From: Phycisphaerae bacterium
GTDB taxonomy: Bacteria > Planctomycetota > Phycisphaerae > UBA1845 > Fen-1342
Length of the DNA: 64,000 nucleotides
NCBI GenBank assembly: GCA_028279405.1
Contig: JANQNU010000020.1
Location: forward strand, 85,072 to 149,071
Reading direction: 5' to 3'
A program made the position numbers and the translations under genes. Within the stretch, counting starts at the first letter, position 1, and each line of letters opens with the position of its first letter. The notes under the pieces were generated by a model. That model ran no database searches, was not told the origin of the DNA, and saw only the letters and a list, made by a program, of their open reading frames with translations. Below are positions 45,889 through 54,100 of this stretch, one piece after another.

Positions 45889-46962
45889 TTGTTACATGGC
45901 AAGACCATCGGCGTCATCATGCCGGCGTTCAACGAAGAGCGACTTATCGGTCGTACGATCGATCGTGTTCCCGATTTCGTCGACAAGGTGATCGTCATCA
46001 ACGACGGGAGCAGCGACCGCACGCTGGAGATCATCCTGGATCGGCAGAAGCAGGATCCGCGGGTGGTGTTGGTCAATCACGATACGAATCAGGGTCTCGG
46101 GCAGTCGCTGATCGACGGGTATCTCACCAGCCGACGGCTGGGGCTGGACGTGACCGCGACCATGGATGGCGACGGCCAGATGGACCCGAATGATCTGCCG
46201 AAGGTGGTCGGGCCGGTCGCCGACGGGATCGTCGACTATTGCAAGGGCAATCGGCTGCTGCACCGGCAGGTGGCATCGAACATGCCGCTCTATCGGCTGG
46301 TGGGAAACGCGGGGCTGACGTTCCTGACCAAGTTCGCGACCGGCTACTGGCAACTGATGGATCCGCAATGTGCCTATGCCGCGATTTCGAAGAAGGCCCT
46401 TGCCGCGATCCCAATCGAGCGCATGACCAAGGGCTACGGCTATAACGCCGACATCCTCAACATGCTGAACTGCCTGAACTTTCGCGTCGGCATGGTCGAA
46501 GTCGAACCGGTTTACGGCGACGAACAGAGCAAGATCAAGCTGCACCGCTACATTCCGCGCGTCTCGCGGCTGCTGATCCGTCTCTTCTTCCGACGACTCG
46601 TCGCGAAGTACCTCGTGCGCAACTTCAACCCGCTGTGCCTTTCATATATCTTCGGGATGACCCTGCTACTGTTCGGCACGGTCCCGCTGACGGTGCGGTT
46701 GCTGTACATCTACTTCTTCACGACCGTCGACGTGATCCCGCACACGACGCTGCTGTGCATGATGCTCACCACGATCGCCGGGCTGCAAGCGCTGCTTTCC
46801 GCCGTCCAGTTCGACATGGAAGACAACCGCAACCTCTTCCTGGCAATCGGCGAGACGGTCGACCACTCGCCCGTCGAGCGCGAACTCGACATTCGAACGA
46901 TGGATGAAGCCGAGGCGCTGCCGTCACGGCGGGTCGGCACGCACGACACCACGAACCCTTGA
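45889..46962 (+). CDS. Glycosyltransferase family 2 with C-terminal membrane segments
   Basis: A 357-residue inverting GT-A glycosyltransferase, related to dolichol-phosphate-sugar/undecaprenyl-phosphate sugar transferases. It has GVIMPAFNEERLIGRT, VIVINDGSSDRT, the DGDGQM metal motif and a later MDPQCAYAAISK acceptor segment. The C-terminus has two hydrophobic helices (SYIFGMTLLLFGTVPLTVRL and the next). The start is a TTG with AGGAGG at 45872-45877; no ATG is available at the family start. The downstream flippase gene overlaps it by 4 bp, so they form one unit for a surface polysaccharide or glycolipid. Confidence 0.9.
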   Translation: MLHGKTIGVIMPAFNEERLIGRTIDRVPDFVDKVIVINDGSSDRTLEIILDRQKQDPRVVLVNHDTNQGLGQSLIDGYLTSRRLGLDVTATMDGDGQMDPNDLPKVVGPVADGIVDYCKGNRLLHRQVASNMPLYRLVGNAGLTFLTKFATGYWQLMDPQCAYAAISKKALAAIPIERMTKGYGYNADILNMLNCLNFRVGMVEVEPVYGDEQSKIKLHRYIPRVSRLLIRLFFRRLVAKYLVRNFNPLCLSYIFGMTLLLFGTVPLTVRLLYIYFFTTVDVIPHTTLLCMMLTTIAGLQALLSAVQFDMEDNRNLFLAIGETVDHSPVERELDIRTMDEAEALPSRRVGTHDTTNP

Positions 46963-48248
46963 ACACATTCGTCGCCAGAGTCCGCAACGCAACCGCCGGC
47001 AAACTCCAGCAGGACATTCTGTGGAACCTCGGCAGCCTGGTGATCGTCGGCGTCGGCGGCATCCTGCTCTTCTGTTTGATCAAGAAATGGTACGGCGACG
47101 AAGCGCTCGGCATCTTCAATCAAACCTACGCCGCGTTTATCGTCTTCTCGCAGTTCGCGGTCGGCGGCGTCCACCTCTCGGTCCTCAAGTACATCGCCGA
47201 GGAGGAACGCACGCGTCACCATCAGGGGACCATCATCGTCACCGCCCTGCTGCTGACCGTGGCCCTCGCTGCCCTCTTCACCCTGCTATTCTGGTTCAGT
47301 CGCGGGTGGATCAGCGCCTGGCTCGAGAGCCCGGGCGTCGGAATCGGCATGGCCTGGGCAACGCCGGGCCTGTTCTGTTTCGCGCTCAACAAGACGTTGC
47401 TCGGCAGCCTCAACGGCCTGCGTCGGATGCGACTGTACGCGGTCGCACAGGCGCTGCGACCGATTCTATGGATCGTGTCCTTCTGCTGGATGGCCTCGGC
47501 AGAATGGCCCGCGGCGCAGATCCCGTTCCTGCTGACAGCGGCGGAAGTCGCGGTGACGCTCGTACTGCTCGTCGGCGTCGCACCGTGGCTGACGCTCGAA
47601 CCCAATGCACCGCTCGGTGGCTGGGTCAGACGACACGGCGACTTCGGCGTCCGTAGCTTCGGCAGCGGCGCACTGACCGAGCTAAACACGCGCATCGACG
47701 CACTCATGCTAGGTGTCTTCCTTTCAGACGCACTGGTCGGCATCTATAGCTTCGTCGCGGTGCTCGTCGAAGGCTTCGGCCAAGTCGCGATCGTCCTGCG
47801 AAACAACTTCAACCCGCTGCTGGCACGCTACCTTACCGCGCGTGACGACGCCGCGCTAACCACGCTGGTCCGCAAGGGGCGTTGGGTCGCATTAGGCCTG
47901 ATGGCCGGCATCGCAATCGTCGCGCTGCCGCTTTTCCCAATCGGCTACCGATTCGTGGCGAGTCCGGAAAACCTTTCGGCAAGTTGGTTGGTGTTTACCA
48001 TTCTACTGACCGGCCTTGTGATTAGCGCTGGCTACCTGCCGTTCGGGCAACTACTGCTGCAGGCAGGCAAACCAGCCACGCATACATTCATGATTCTCAC
48101 TGTCGTGCTGTTCAACGCCGCTGCCAACGCCGCGATGATCCCGTGGCTCGGGCTGAACGGCGCCGCGATCGCCACCGCGGCCTCGTTCCTGTTCGCGGTC
48201 ATTCTTCTGCGCATCCTGGCCAAACGGATCGTCGGCGTCTCGATCTGA
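46959..48248 (+). CDS. Polysaccharide/oligosaccharide flippase (Wzx/MVF-type)
   Basis: A 429-residue polytopic membrane protein of about twelve helices in the MATE/MVF superfamily. Features are an N-terminal segment (DILWNLGSLVIVGVGGILLF), GIFNQTYAAFIVFSQFAVGG, and the mid-region GDFGVRSFGSGALTELNTRID, typical of polysaccharide-unit exporters. It probably flips a lipid-linked glycan made by the preceding glycosyltransferase. The TTG start is inside the TTGA overlap with that gene. Confidence 0.9.
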   Translation: MNTFVARVRNATAGKLQQDILWNLGSLVIVGVGGILLFCLIKKWYGDEALGIFNQTYAAFIVFSQFAVGGVHLSVLKYIAEEERTRHHQGTIIVTALLLTVALAALFTLLFWFSRGWISAWLESPGVGIGMAWATPGLFCFALNKTLLGSLNGLRRMRLYAVAQALRPILWIVSFCWMASAEWPAAQIPFLLTAAEVAVTLVLLVGVAPWLTLEPNAPLGGWVRRHGDFGVRSFGSGALTELNTRIDALMLGVFLSDALVGIYSFVAVLVEGFGQVAIVLRNNFNPLLARYLTARDDAALTTLVRKGRWVALGLMAGIAIVALPLFPIGYRFVASPENLSASWLVFTILLTGLVISAGYLPFGQLLLQAGKPATHTFMILTVVLFNAAANAAMIPWLGLNGAAIATAASFLFAVILLRILAKRIVGVSI

Positions 48249-48607
48249 CCGCGCGTGACAAGAGCACGCCTCCGACCGAATCGATTCGTCCCCCAGGGTA
48301 GAACCCTGGGGCACCAAGCCTTCCTTGATTGGGACGCAGCCCACGGGTTTCGCGTAGCCTAATCCACGCCGATCGCAGCGCGTCGGCGTGGCACGCGCCC
48401 AAAACGCGGACCAGCTACCAACCCACTTCGAGCCCCGAGCGCGAGCGAGGGGGGAGCAAGCTCCCTTTGCGAGGCCTGTGTCTACGCCACAGGCCCCGAC
48501 GCGGACCCACTCTCATCACAACGAGCCCCGAGCGCGAGCGAGGGGTCAATGGCGGGCGAGACGCCCGCCCTACCCCTGTAGCGCCGCACGTCGTCCGTGT
48601 CGTCGCA
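48249..48607. repeat. Intergenic cluster of dispersed repeats, left flank of hflX
   Basis: No gene in 359 bp. GC-rich motif copies lie at 48429-48452 and 48522-48546, each followed by a further element: GGGAGCAAGCTCCC and a stem-loop with arms GGCCTGTG/CACAGGCC (about 48451-48502), and the hairpin GGCGGGCGAGACGCCCGCC at 48551-48569. The first of these is repeated inverted on the far side of hflX. A hairpin CCCCCAGGGT/ACCCTGGGG lies at about 48291-48312. Confidence 0.75.
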
Positions 48608-49924
48608 CTACTCCGCGTGGCGGACGTCGCGTGAGATGCCGTGCAAATGATCGAGCACGCGGTCGGCGATACCCACCTTCAGAATGGCGCGCCCGTCTTC
48701 GTACCGGCGTTCGATGATGTCGGCGAACCGCTCAAGGAAGTTCAACGCACGACCGTCGCCGGCCGAAATCGACAAGGTCAGATTGCGCTGCTCGCCGCGG
48801 ATCAACTCGTCGATCGCCGCGTGAAGACCGTCAAGACCCTCCCCAGTCCGGGCCGAAATCAACAACGCTTCCGGATAGGCATCGCGAAACAACGGCAGAA
48901 ACGCGTCATCCTCGACCTGATCCACCTTGTTCAAGAGCAGCAACGTCTGCCGGTCGGCGACGCCCAGCGAGTCCAGCACGCGCCCCACCGCCTCGATCTG
49001 TTCCTCGACATGCGGGCTCGATACGTCCGCGACGTGTAACAGCACGTCGGCGTGAATCGCCGACTCGAGCGTCGCGCGAAATGATGCAATCAAATGCGGC
49101 GGCAAGTCGCGAATGAAGCCGACCGTGTCGGAAAGCAACAGGTAACGTCCATTGCCAAGGTCCCAGCGGCGCGTCAACGTGTCCAACGTCGCAAACAGCC
49201 GATCCTCCGCGTGTGTCCCGGCGCCGGTCAGCGTGTTCATCAACGTACTCTTGCCGGCATTCGTATAGCCAACCAACGCTGCGGTGAAATAGTCACGACG
49301 CGCACGAGCCTCACGCACCTTGCGCTGATCGATCTCCGCGATCTGCTCTTTCAGGAACGCGACGCGCTTGCCCACCAGTCGACGGTCGATCTCGATCTGC
49401 CGCTCGCCGGGACCGCGCGTGCCGATCGCGCCGACACTACCCGCCCCCGTGCCGCCGCCGGCACCGGCGATCCGTTCGAGGTGCGTCCACATACCCCGCA
49501 GCCGCGGCGCCGTATACTCGAGCTGCGCCAGTTCCACCTGCAGCCGGGCCTCCGCAGTCCGAGCGCGCGACGCGAAGATGTCGAGGATCAACTCACTCCG
49601 GTCGATCACTCGACGCTCGGTCTGCCGCTCGATTTCGCGAATCTGCGAAGGCGAGAGCTCGACGTCGAAGATGACCAGATCAGCGTCGCTGACGTCCGCC
49701 AGCTGACGGATCTCCTCGAGCTTACCCTTGCCGACACACGTCGCCGGATGCGGCGTGCGACGCTTCTGCACGACGCGCCCTATGACTTCCGCACCGGCAG
49801 ACTCCGCCAGCTCCGAAAGCTCATCCAACAAATCGTCGGTCAATCGTGTACCTTCGGGAAACAAACCGACCAGTACCGCGCGTTCGCTACCCGTTGGCGT
49901 CTCGTCCCGATGTGTGAATCCCAA
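48608..49924 (-). CDS. hflX: GTPase HflX
   Basis: A ribosome-associated GTPase that splits stalled or heat-damaged 70S ribosomes. It has the N-terminal HflX domain (VIFDVELSPSQIREIERQT, QVELAQLEYTAPRLRGMWTH), the GGTGAG and GTRGPGERQIE glycine-rich linker, and the G domain with Walker A VGYTNAGKST, G3 DTVGF and G4 NKVD. The product is 438 residues from the TTG at 49924, which has AAGGGA 6 nt upstream; another TTG at 49948 is possible. It is on the same strand as ruvC-ruvA but separated from them by repeats. Confidence 0.94.
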   Translation of the reverse strand: MGFTHRDETPTGSERAVLVGLFPEGTRLTDDLLDELSELAESAGAEVIGRVVQKRRTPHPATCVGKGKLEEIRQLADVSDADLVIFDVELSPSQIREIERQTERRVIDRSELILDIFASRARTAEARLQVELAQLEYTAPRLRGMWTHLERIAGAGGGTGAGSVGAIGTRGPGERQIEIDRRLVGKRVAFLKEQIAEIDQRKVREARARRDYFTAALVGYTNAGKSTLMNTLTGAGTHAEDRLFATLDTLTRRWDLGNGRYLLLSDTVGFIRDLPPHLIASFRATLESAIHADVLLHVADVSSPHVEEQIEAVGRVLDSLGVADRQTLLLLNKVDQVEDDAFLPLFRDAYPEALLISARTGEGLDGLHAAIDELIRGEQRNLTLSISAGDGRALNFLERFADIIERRYEDGRAILKVGIADRVLDHLHGISRDVRHAE

Positions 49925-50237
49925 CGTCCGTCCCTTGCATGCAACCAACCGCGCAGCACCCCCTCGTGCTGCCGCTCTACCATACCTGGGAGTATATCAC
50001 CGATAACCCGATCTTTGCAGAATCCCACCAAACAGCAAAGCAATTGGCGCTACGGCTAACTTCCCCGAACGTGGCAACGCGCCGTGAGCCGCATAATCCC
50101 GTCGCTTGCGCTCCGGGCTCGTTGTGTTGAGTGGATTATTCGCGCCGGGGGCCGTGGCGTAGACACGGGCCTCGCAAAGGGAGCTTGCTCCCCCCGTCGC
50201 TTGCGCTCCGGGCTCGTTGCATGGCCCACCCACAGGG
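49925..50237. repeat. Intergenic dispersed repeats, right flank of hflX
   Basis: A 313-bp gap without a gene. GC-rich motif copies lie at 50100-50125 and 50193-50220. The segment about 50144-50220, read on the minus strand, matches 48427-48500 read on the plus strand over about 75 bp with few differences, so hflX lies between inverted repeats. Confidence 0.75.
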
Positions 50238-50879
50238 TCAGGCGCGGTCGCTACCGGCCTGTGCCTTGACGCGGTAGGCGGCCTTAACGATGTCCTCAGG
50301 CTGTTCGAGCGCGGTGTCCTGCGCGACGGCCTGGCGGATCCACCGCTGCGCATCGGCGGCACGGTCACCCCATTGGATCAGGATGTCGAGTGCGATCTGC
50401 TCCGCGCCATTGAGCGTGGGCGCCGGTGCGGTAGCAGAATCGGATTGCACGAACATCGAAAGCTTGCCACGCAGGTCCGCGACGATCTGCCCTGCGGTCT
50501 TCTTGCCGATCTCCGGCAACCCGGTCAGGAAACGCTCGTCGCTGCGCTCGATCGCAGCCGCAATCGTGGACGGTGCCGCGGTCATCGCACGCAACGCCTT
50601 GCGCATGCTCACGCCCTTGACCTGCGTCAGCTTCTGGAAGAGCTCGCGTTCTGCCGTCGTTCGGAAGCCATAGAGTCGTGGTACGAAACTGCTTCCCGCC
50701 AGCGTTCCTTCGAGATGCAACATCGTCTGTAGCGTCAGCTCGCGCCCAACTGAGCCGTTCATGGACTCCAGCGTCGAGCGCGGAACGTGCACGGTGTAAC
50801 CGAGACCCTGGTTCACGACGAGCACGGTCGAAGCGTCCGCATCGACCGCTTCCAGCGTTCCGGTAATGCGCGCGATCAT
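50238..50879 (-). CDS. ruvA: Holliday junction DNA helicase subunit RuvA
   Basis: A 213-residue protein that binds the four-way junction and directs RuvB. It has the N-terminal OB fold (MIARITGTLEAVDADASTVL and LGYTVHVP), then helix-hairpin-helix motifs (LTQVKGVSMRKALRAM and LPEIGKKTAGQIVADLRGK), and a C-terminal RuvB-binding domain (ALEQPEDIVKAAYRVKAQA). It overlaps ruvC by 4 bp (ATGA). ruvB is not in the window. Confidence 0.95.
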   Translation of the reverse strand: MIARITGTLEAVDADASTVLVVNQGLGYTVHVPRSTLESMNGSVGRELTLQTMLHLEGTLAGSSFVPRLYGFRTTAERELFQKLTQVKGVSMRKALRAMTAAPSTIAAAIERSDERFLTGLPEIGKKTAGQIVADLRGKLSMFVQSDSATAPAPTLNGAEQIALDILIQWGDRAADAQRWIRQAVAQDTALEQPEDIVKAAYRVKAQAGSDRA

Positions 50880-51442
50880 GGACGCACCATGCCCGCGGCG
50901 CCCATCGGCAGCGATTGGTGGCCGGCCAGGGCAATCGCGATCGCGTCGGCCACGTCCGGCGGCTCCGGCAGATCCCGGATTCGCAAGTGGGCTGCGACTG
51001 CGCGCTGCACCTGTTCCTTGGAAGCGTGACCGTTTCCGGTCAACAGTTTCTTGGCGTGCGTTGCCGGAATGGCACAGGCCGGAATGCCGTATCGGCCCGC
51101 TACCGCGAGAATGACGCCGCGCGCGTGGCCCATCAGGATGGCCGTCCGGGGATGCTGGTAGTGGGCATACAACTCCTCACACGCGAGCACATTCGGCCGG
51201 TGGCGTACGACAAGCTCGTCAATCGCACTGTCCAATTCCGCGAGCCGCTTCTCGAGCGCAGCGGAGGGGTCCAGACGGACCACGCCAGCCTCGAGGAGTG
51301 CCGCCTCGCCGAGACGAACGGAAGCTCCCGATAACAGCGCATATCCGGTGAGCTGCAATCCGGGGTCGATACCGAGGACGGATAGCGAGTTATCGGCAGA
51401 TCCGGACGGCCCGTCAGAATTTTTGTCCGCGGAGAGTGTCAT
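50876..51442 (-). CDS. ruvC: Crossover junction endodeoxyribonuclease RuvC
   Basis: A 188-residue Holliday-junction resolvase. The catalytic acidic residues are visible: Asp26 in GIDPG, Glu in LACEELY, and the Asp pair in DVADAIAIAL. The N-terminus has about 20 residues before the conserved core, rich in Ser/Asp/Gly, longer than the usual few. The overlap with ruvA shows translational coupling. Confidence 0.95.
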   Translation of the reverse strand: MTLSADKNSDGPSGSADNSLSVLGIDPGLQLTGYALLSGASVRLGEAALLEAGVVRLDPSAALEKRLAELDSAIDELVVRHRPNVLACEELYAHYQHPRTAILMGHARGVILAVAGRYGIPACAIPATHAKKLLTGNGHASKEQVQRAVAAHLRIRDLPEPPDVADAIAIALAGHQSLPMGAAGMVRP

Positions 51443-51679
51443 CAGATGTCATGATCCGCATAAATTCTCGGCCCTGCAAGCATTCGCTTGTTACGAAGGC
51501 TCAGGAACCGCATATATGTATGAGAGCGCGGCTGCTGCGCGAGCGCGGACGGCCACGGCATCTGTGTTTTGCGAAATGGGCGGTGTTCACGTACCGTCAT
51601 ATAATGATGGTGCCGGAAATCCGCGTCATTTGGCGCAGAGCTTAGTCTGCCGCCGGCGGACGGCGAAAGGATGTGATGC

Positions 51680-53884
51680 ATGCGGAAGCGACCCTGGTTG
51701 ATCTGGAGCGTTCTGACAGCCGTACTGACAACGGGGAGCCTGACAGCCCCGGCCGGCGACGAAACGCTCGCACAGGCCTACGTAGCGATCCTGCGTGGGG
51801 ATTACGACGCGGGACAAGCGGCCCTGAGCCGCGTCGAGACAAAGCCCGCCTCAGTCGCCGACGGATGGCTCGACAGCTATCGACAAGTCATTCGCTCCCG
51901 CGAAGAACTCAACCAGAAGACATTCCAATGGGCGTCCGATAACGCGCGAAAGGCGCTTGCGGACAACGAGACCTATTTCGCGATGGCGTTCGTCGATCGA
52001 GCGCGGGCGTACGCGTCGGATCGGCGTGCATTCCTGAACAGCTCGCTGGTTCGCAACCTGATGACGACGGCGACGCGCGATGCTCGGCGATACGTCGAGG
52101 AGCAGGATTGGTCGAAGGCACACGCGTTCTATTCGATTCTGCAACGCCTGAACGAGGCACCATACGGGGACGAGGCGGACTATCAGCGCTACAAGGAACT
52201 GCGGCTCGACGCGGCGCGGCATCTCCGACTCGAGATCCTCTACAAAGACCGCGAGTCGCTGGATCGGCGTACCAAGGACGTGGATTATCGGTTGTTGCAG
52301 ACCGCTTTTCGACGTGTCGACCGGAGCTATTTCGAGACGCCGAACTATCGACGGATGGCCGAGGGCGCGCTGGACAATCTGGACAGCTTGGCCGGGACGG
52401 GCAAGTTGTGGAAGTATCTGGACGGCGTGAACAACGCGCGGAAGCGCAGCGCGTTCCTGCGACAGTTGGACGAGATTCGAACGCGGGTGCGCGTCGATGA
52501 GCGGTTTCTACTGAACGATCTGATCTCGACGTACAACCGCGTCGCGAACGCCAATCGCGAGACGATCGAGTTGCCGGAATCGCTGCTGATCATGGAGTAC
52601 GTCGAGGGTGCGCTCGATCAACTCGATGAGTTCACGTCGATGGTTTGGCCGGCGGACTCGGCGGACTTCGACAAAGTCATGATGGGCGGGTTCGAAGGCG
52701 TGGGCATTCAACTCGGAATCGACGAGCCGACCGGCCGCTTGAAGGTGGTCACGCCGCTCGAGGACTCGCCGGCACTCGAAGCCGGCATTCAGCCCGGCGA
52801 CCTGATCGTCGACGTGGACGGCGAGGACACGAAGGGGTGGACCACGGACGATGCGGTCCGGAACATCATGGGGCCCGCGAACTCCACCGTCGTGCTCACG
52901 ATGTACCGACCCGGAAACAACAAGAAGATCCCGTTCAAGCTGCGGCGACGCGAAATCGTGCTCCGCACGGTGCGGGGTGTGTCGCGCATCGAGAACCGAG
53001 GCGGCGACTCGTGGAACTATCTGCTCGATCCGTCACAGGGAATCGCGTACATCCGTTTGTCCGGGTTCCATCCGGACTCGGCGGACGAGTTGCAGAGCGC
53101 GCTCTTCGACGCCCGCAAGCAGGGCATGAAGGGACTGATTCTGGATCTGCGTTACAACCCCGGCGGATTGCTGGACGTAGCGATCGAGATCGTCAGCACG
53201 TTCCTCGAACGCGGCGAGGTCGTCTCGACGCGCGGTCGACGTGGAGAAGAGCGGCAGCGGGCCAACACGACCGGCGGAGCGCCCTTCTCCGGTTTGCCCC
53301 TGATCCTGCTGGTGAACGAAGGCAGCGCCAGCGCGTCGGAGATTCTTGCAGGTGCCCTGCAGGATCACGGCCGTGCGATGGTGATCGGCGAACGGACCTT
53401 CGGCAAAGGAAGTGTACAGCGCGTCCTGCCGCTGGGCCCCGAAGCTCGGCTGAAGCTGACCACGGCACTGTACTACCTGCCGAACGGGGAATCCCCGCAC
53501 CGCAAACCGAACGCGGAAAAGTGGGGCGTGGCGCCGGGCATGCCGCACCTGACGCTCGAACTGACGCCCAAGGAAGTGTCGGCGATGATCGAGCGGCAGA
53601 ACAAGGCGATCATCATCAACAACGGGCAGAAGCTCGAGACCAAGGAAAACAAGATGGACGAGGCTGCGATCGCAAGACTCCGCAGCGATGACAAGGACGA
53701 CAGTGAGGACGAAGACGAGGACGAGCCGCTGCTGACCGAGGCACAGATCACGCTGCTCGGCAGTGACCCGTTCGAGGCGCTCGATATCGATCCGCAGCTG
53801 GAGTTGGCGTTATTGCAGATGCGCGTCAAGGTCGCGGGCAACATGCCGTGGGGCAAGATCGCCAACGCCGCCAAGAAGCCGTAG
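51680..53884 (+). CDS. Exported C-terminal processing protease (S41 family) with PDZ domain and large N-terminal helical region
   Basis: A 734-residue serine/lysine protease of the Prc/CtpA group. It has a signal peptide (LIWSVLTAVLTTGSLTAPA). An all-helical region of about 300 residues with TPR-like repeats follows, then a PDZ domain with GFEGVGIQLG and AGIQPGDLIVDVDGEDTKGW. The S41 core has LILDLRYNPGGLLD, NEGSASASEI (catalytic Ser551) and TFGKGSVQ (Lys576), with the 25-residue Ser-Lys spacing of E. coli Prc. A strongly acidic stretch (SEDEDEDE) is near the end. It probably cleaves C-termini of periplasmic proteins. A strong terminator follows. Confidence 0.93.
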   Translation: MRKRPWLIWSVLTAVLTTGSLTAPAGDETLAQAYVAILRGDYDAGQAALSRVETKPASVADGWLDSYRQVIRSREELNQKTFQWASDNARKALADNETYFAMAFVDRARAYASDRRAFLNSSLVRNLMTTATRDARRYVEEQDWSKAHAFYSILQRLNEAPYGDEADYQRYKELRLDAARHLRLEILYKDRESLDRRTKDVDYRLLQTAFRRVDRSYFETPNYRRMAEGALDNLDSLAGTGKLWKYLDGVNNARKRSAFLRQLDEIRTRVRVDERFLLNDLISTYNRVANANRETIELPESLLIMEYVEGALDQLDEFTSMVWPADSADFDKVMMGGFEGVGIQLGIDEPTGRLKVVTPLEDSPALEAGIQPGDLIVDVDGEDTKGWTTDDAVRNIMGPANSTVVLTMYRPGNNKKIPFKLRRREIVLRTVRGVSRIENRGGDSWNYLLDPSQGIAYIRLSGFHPDSADELQSALFDARKQGMKGLILDLRYNPGGLLDVAIEIVSTFLERGEVVSTRGRRGEERQRANTTGGAPFSGLPLILLVNEGSASASEILAGALQDHGRAMVIGERTFGKGSVQRVLPLGPEARLKLTTALYYLPNGESPHRKPNAEKWGVAPGMPHLTLELTPKEVSAMIERQNKAIIINNGQKLETKENKMDEAAIARLRSDDKDDSEDEDEDEPLLTEAQITLLGSDPFEALDIDPQLELALLQMRVKVAGNMPWGKIANAAKKP

Positions 53885-53922
53885 AAGTCGACGGCGGCTG
53901 AGGACGCAGTTCGTTTCGACAC

Positions 53923-53966
53923 AAAAGACGCGCGAGACCGCTTGGCCTCGCGCGTCTTTCCTTTTT
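53923..53966 (+). terminator. Intrinsic terminator of the S41 protease gene
   Basis: A perfect 13-bp stem (AAAGACGCGCGAG with CTCGCGCGTCTTT) with a 10-nt loop is followed by CCTTTTT. It lies 39 bp past the stop codon. Confidence 0.9.
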
Positions 53967-54015
53967 CTAGGGGCGCTGCGCTCCATGGCCTTGTCACCGG
54001 CACAACCAGCATAGC

Positions 54016-54050
54016 AAAAAAATAGGGCGGGCCCGGATCGAGGCCCGCCC
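54016..54050 (-). terminator. Intrinsic terminator of metalloprotease copy 1
   Basis: Read leftward, a perfect 9-bp GC stem (GGGCGGGCC/GGCCCGCCC) with an 8-nt loop is followed by TA then seven T residues. It ends the leftward transcript 50 bp beyond the stop codon of copy 1, and faces the S41 terminator on the other strand. Confidence 0.9.
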
Positions 54051-54100
54051 CAGTGAAGGGTCATGTACGCCGCACGGCGCACCGAACTTGCATTGGCGAT

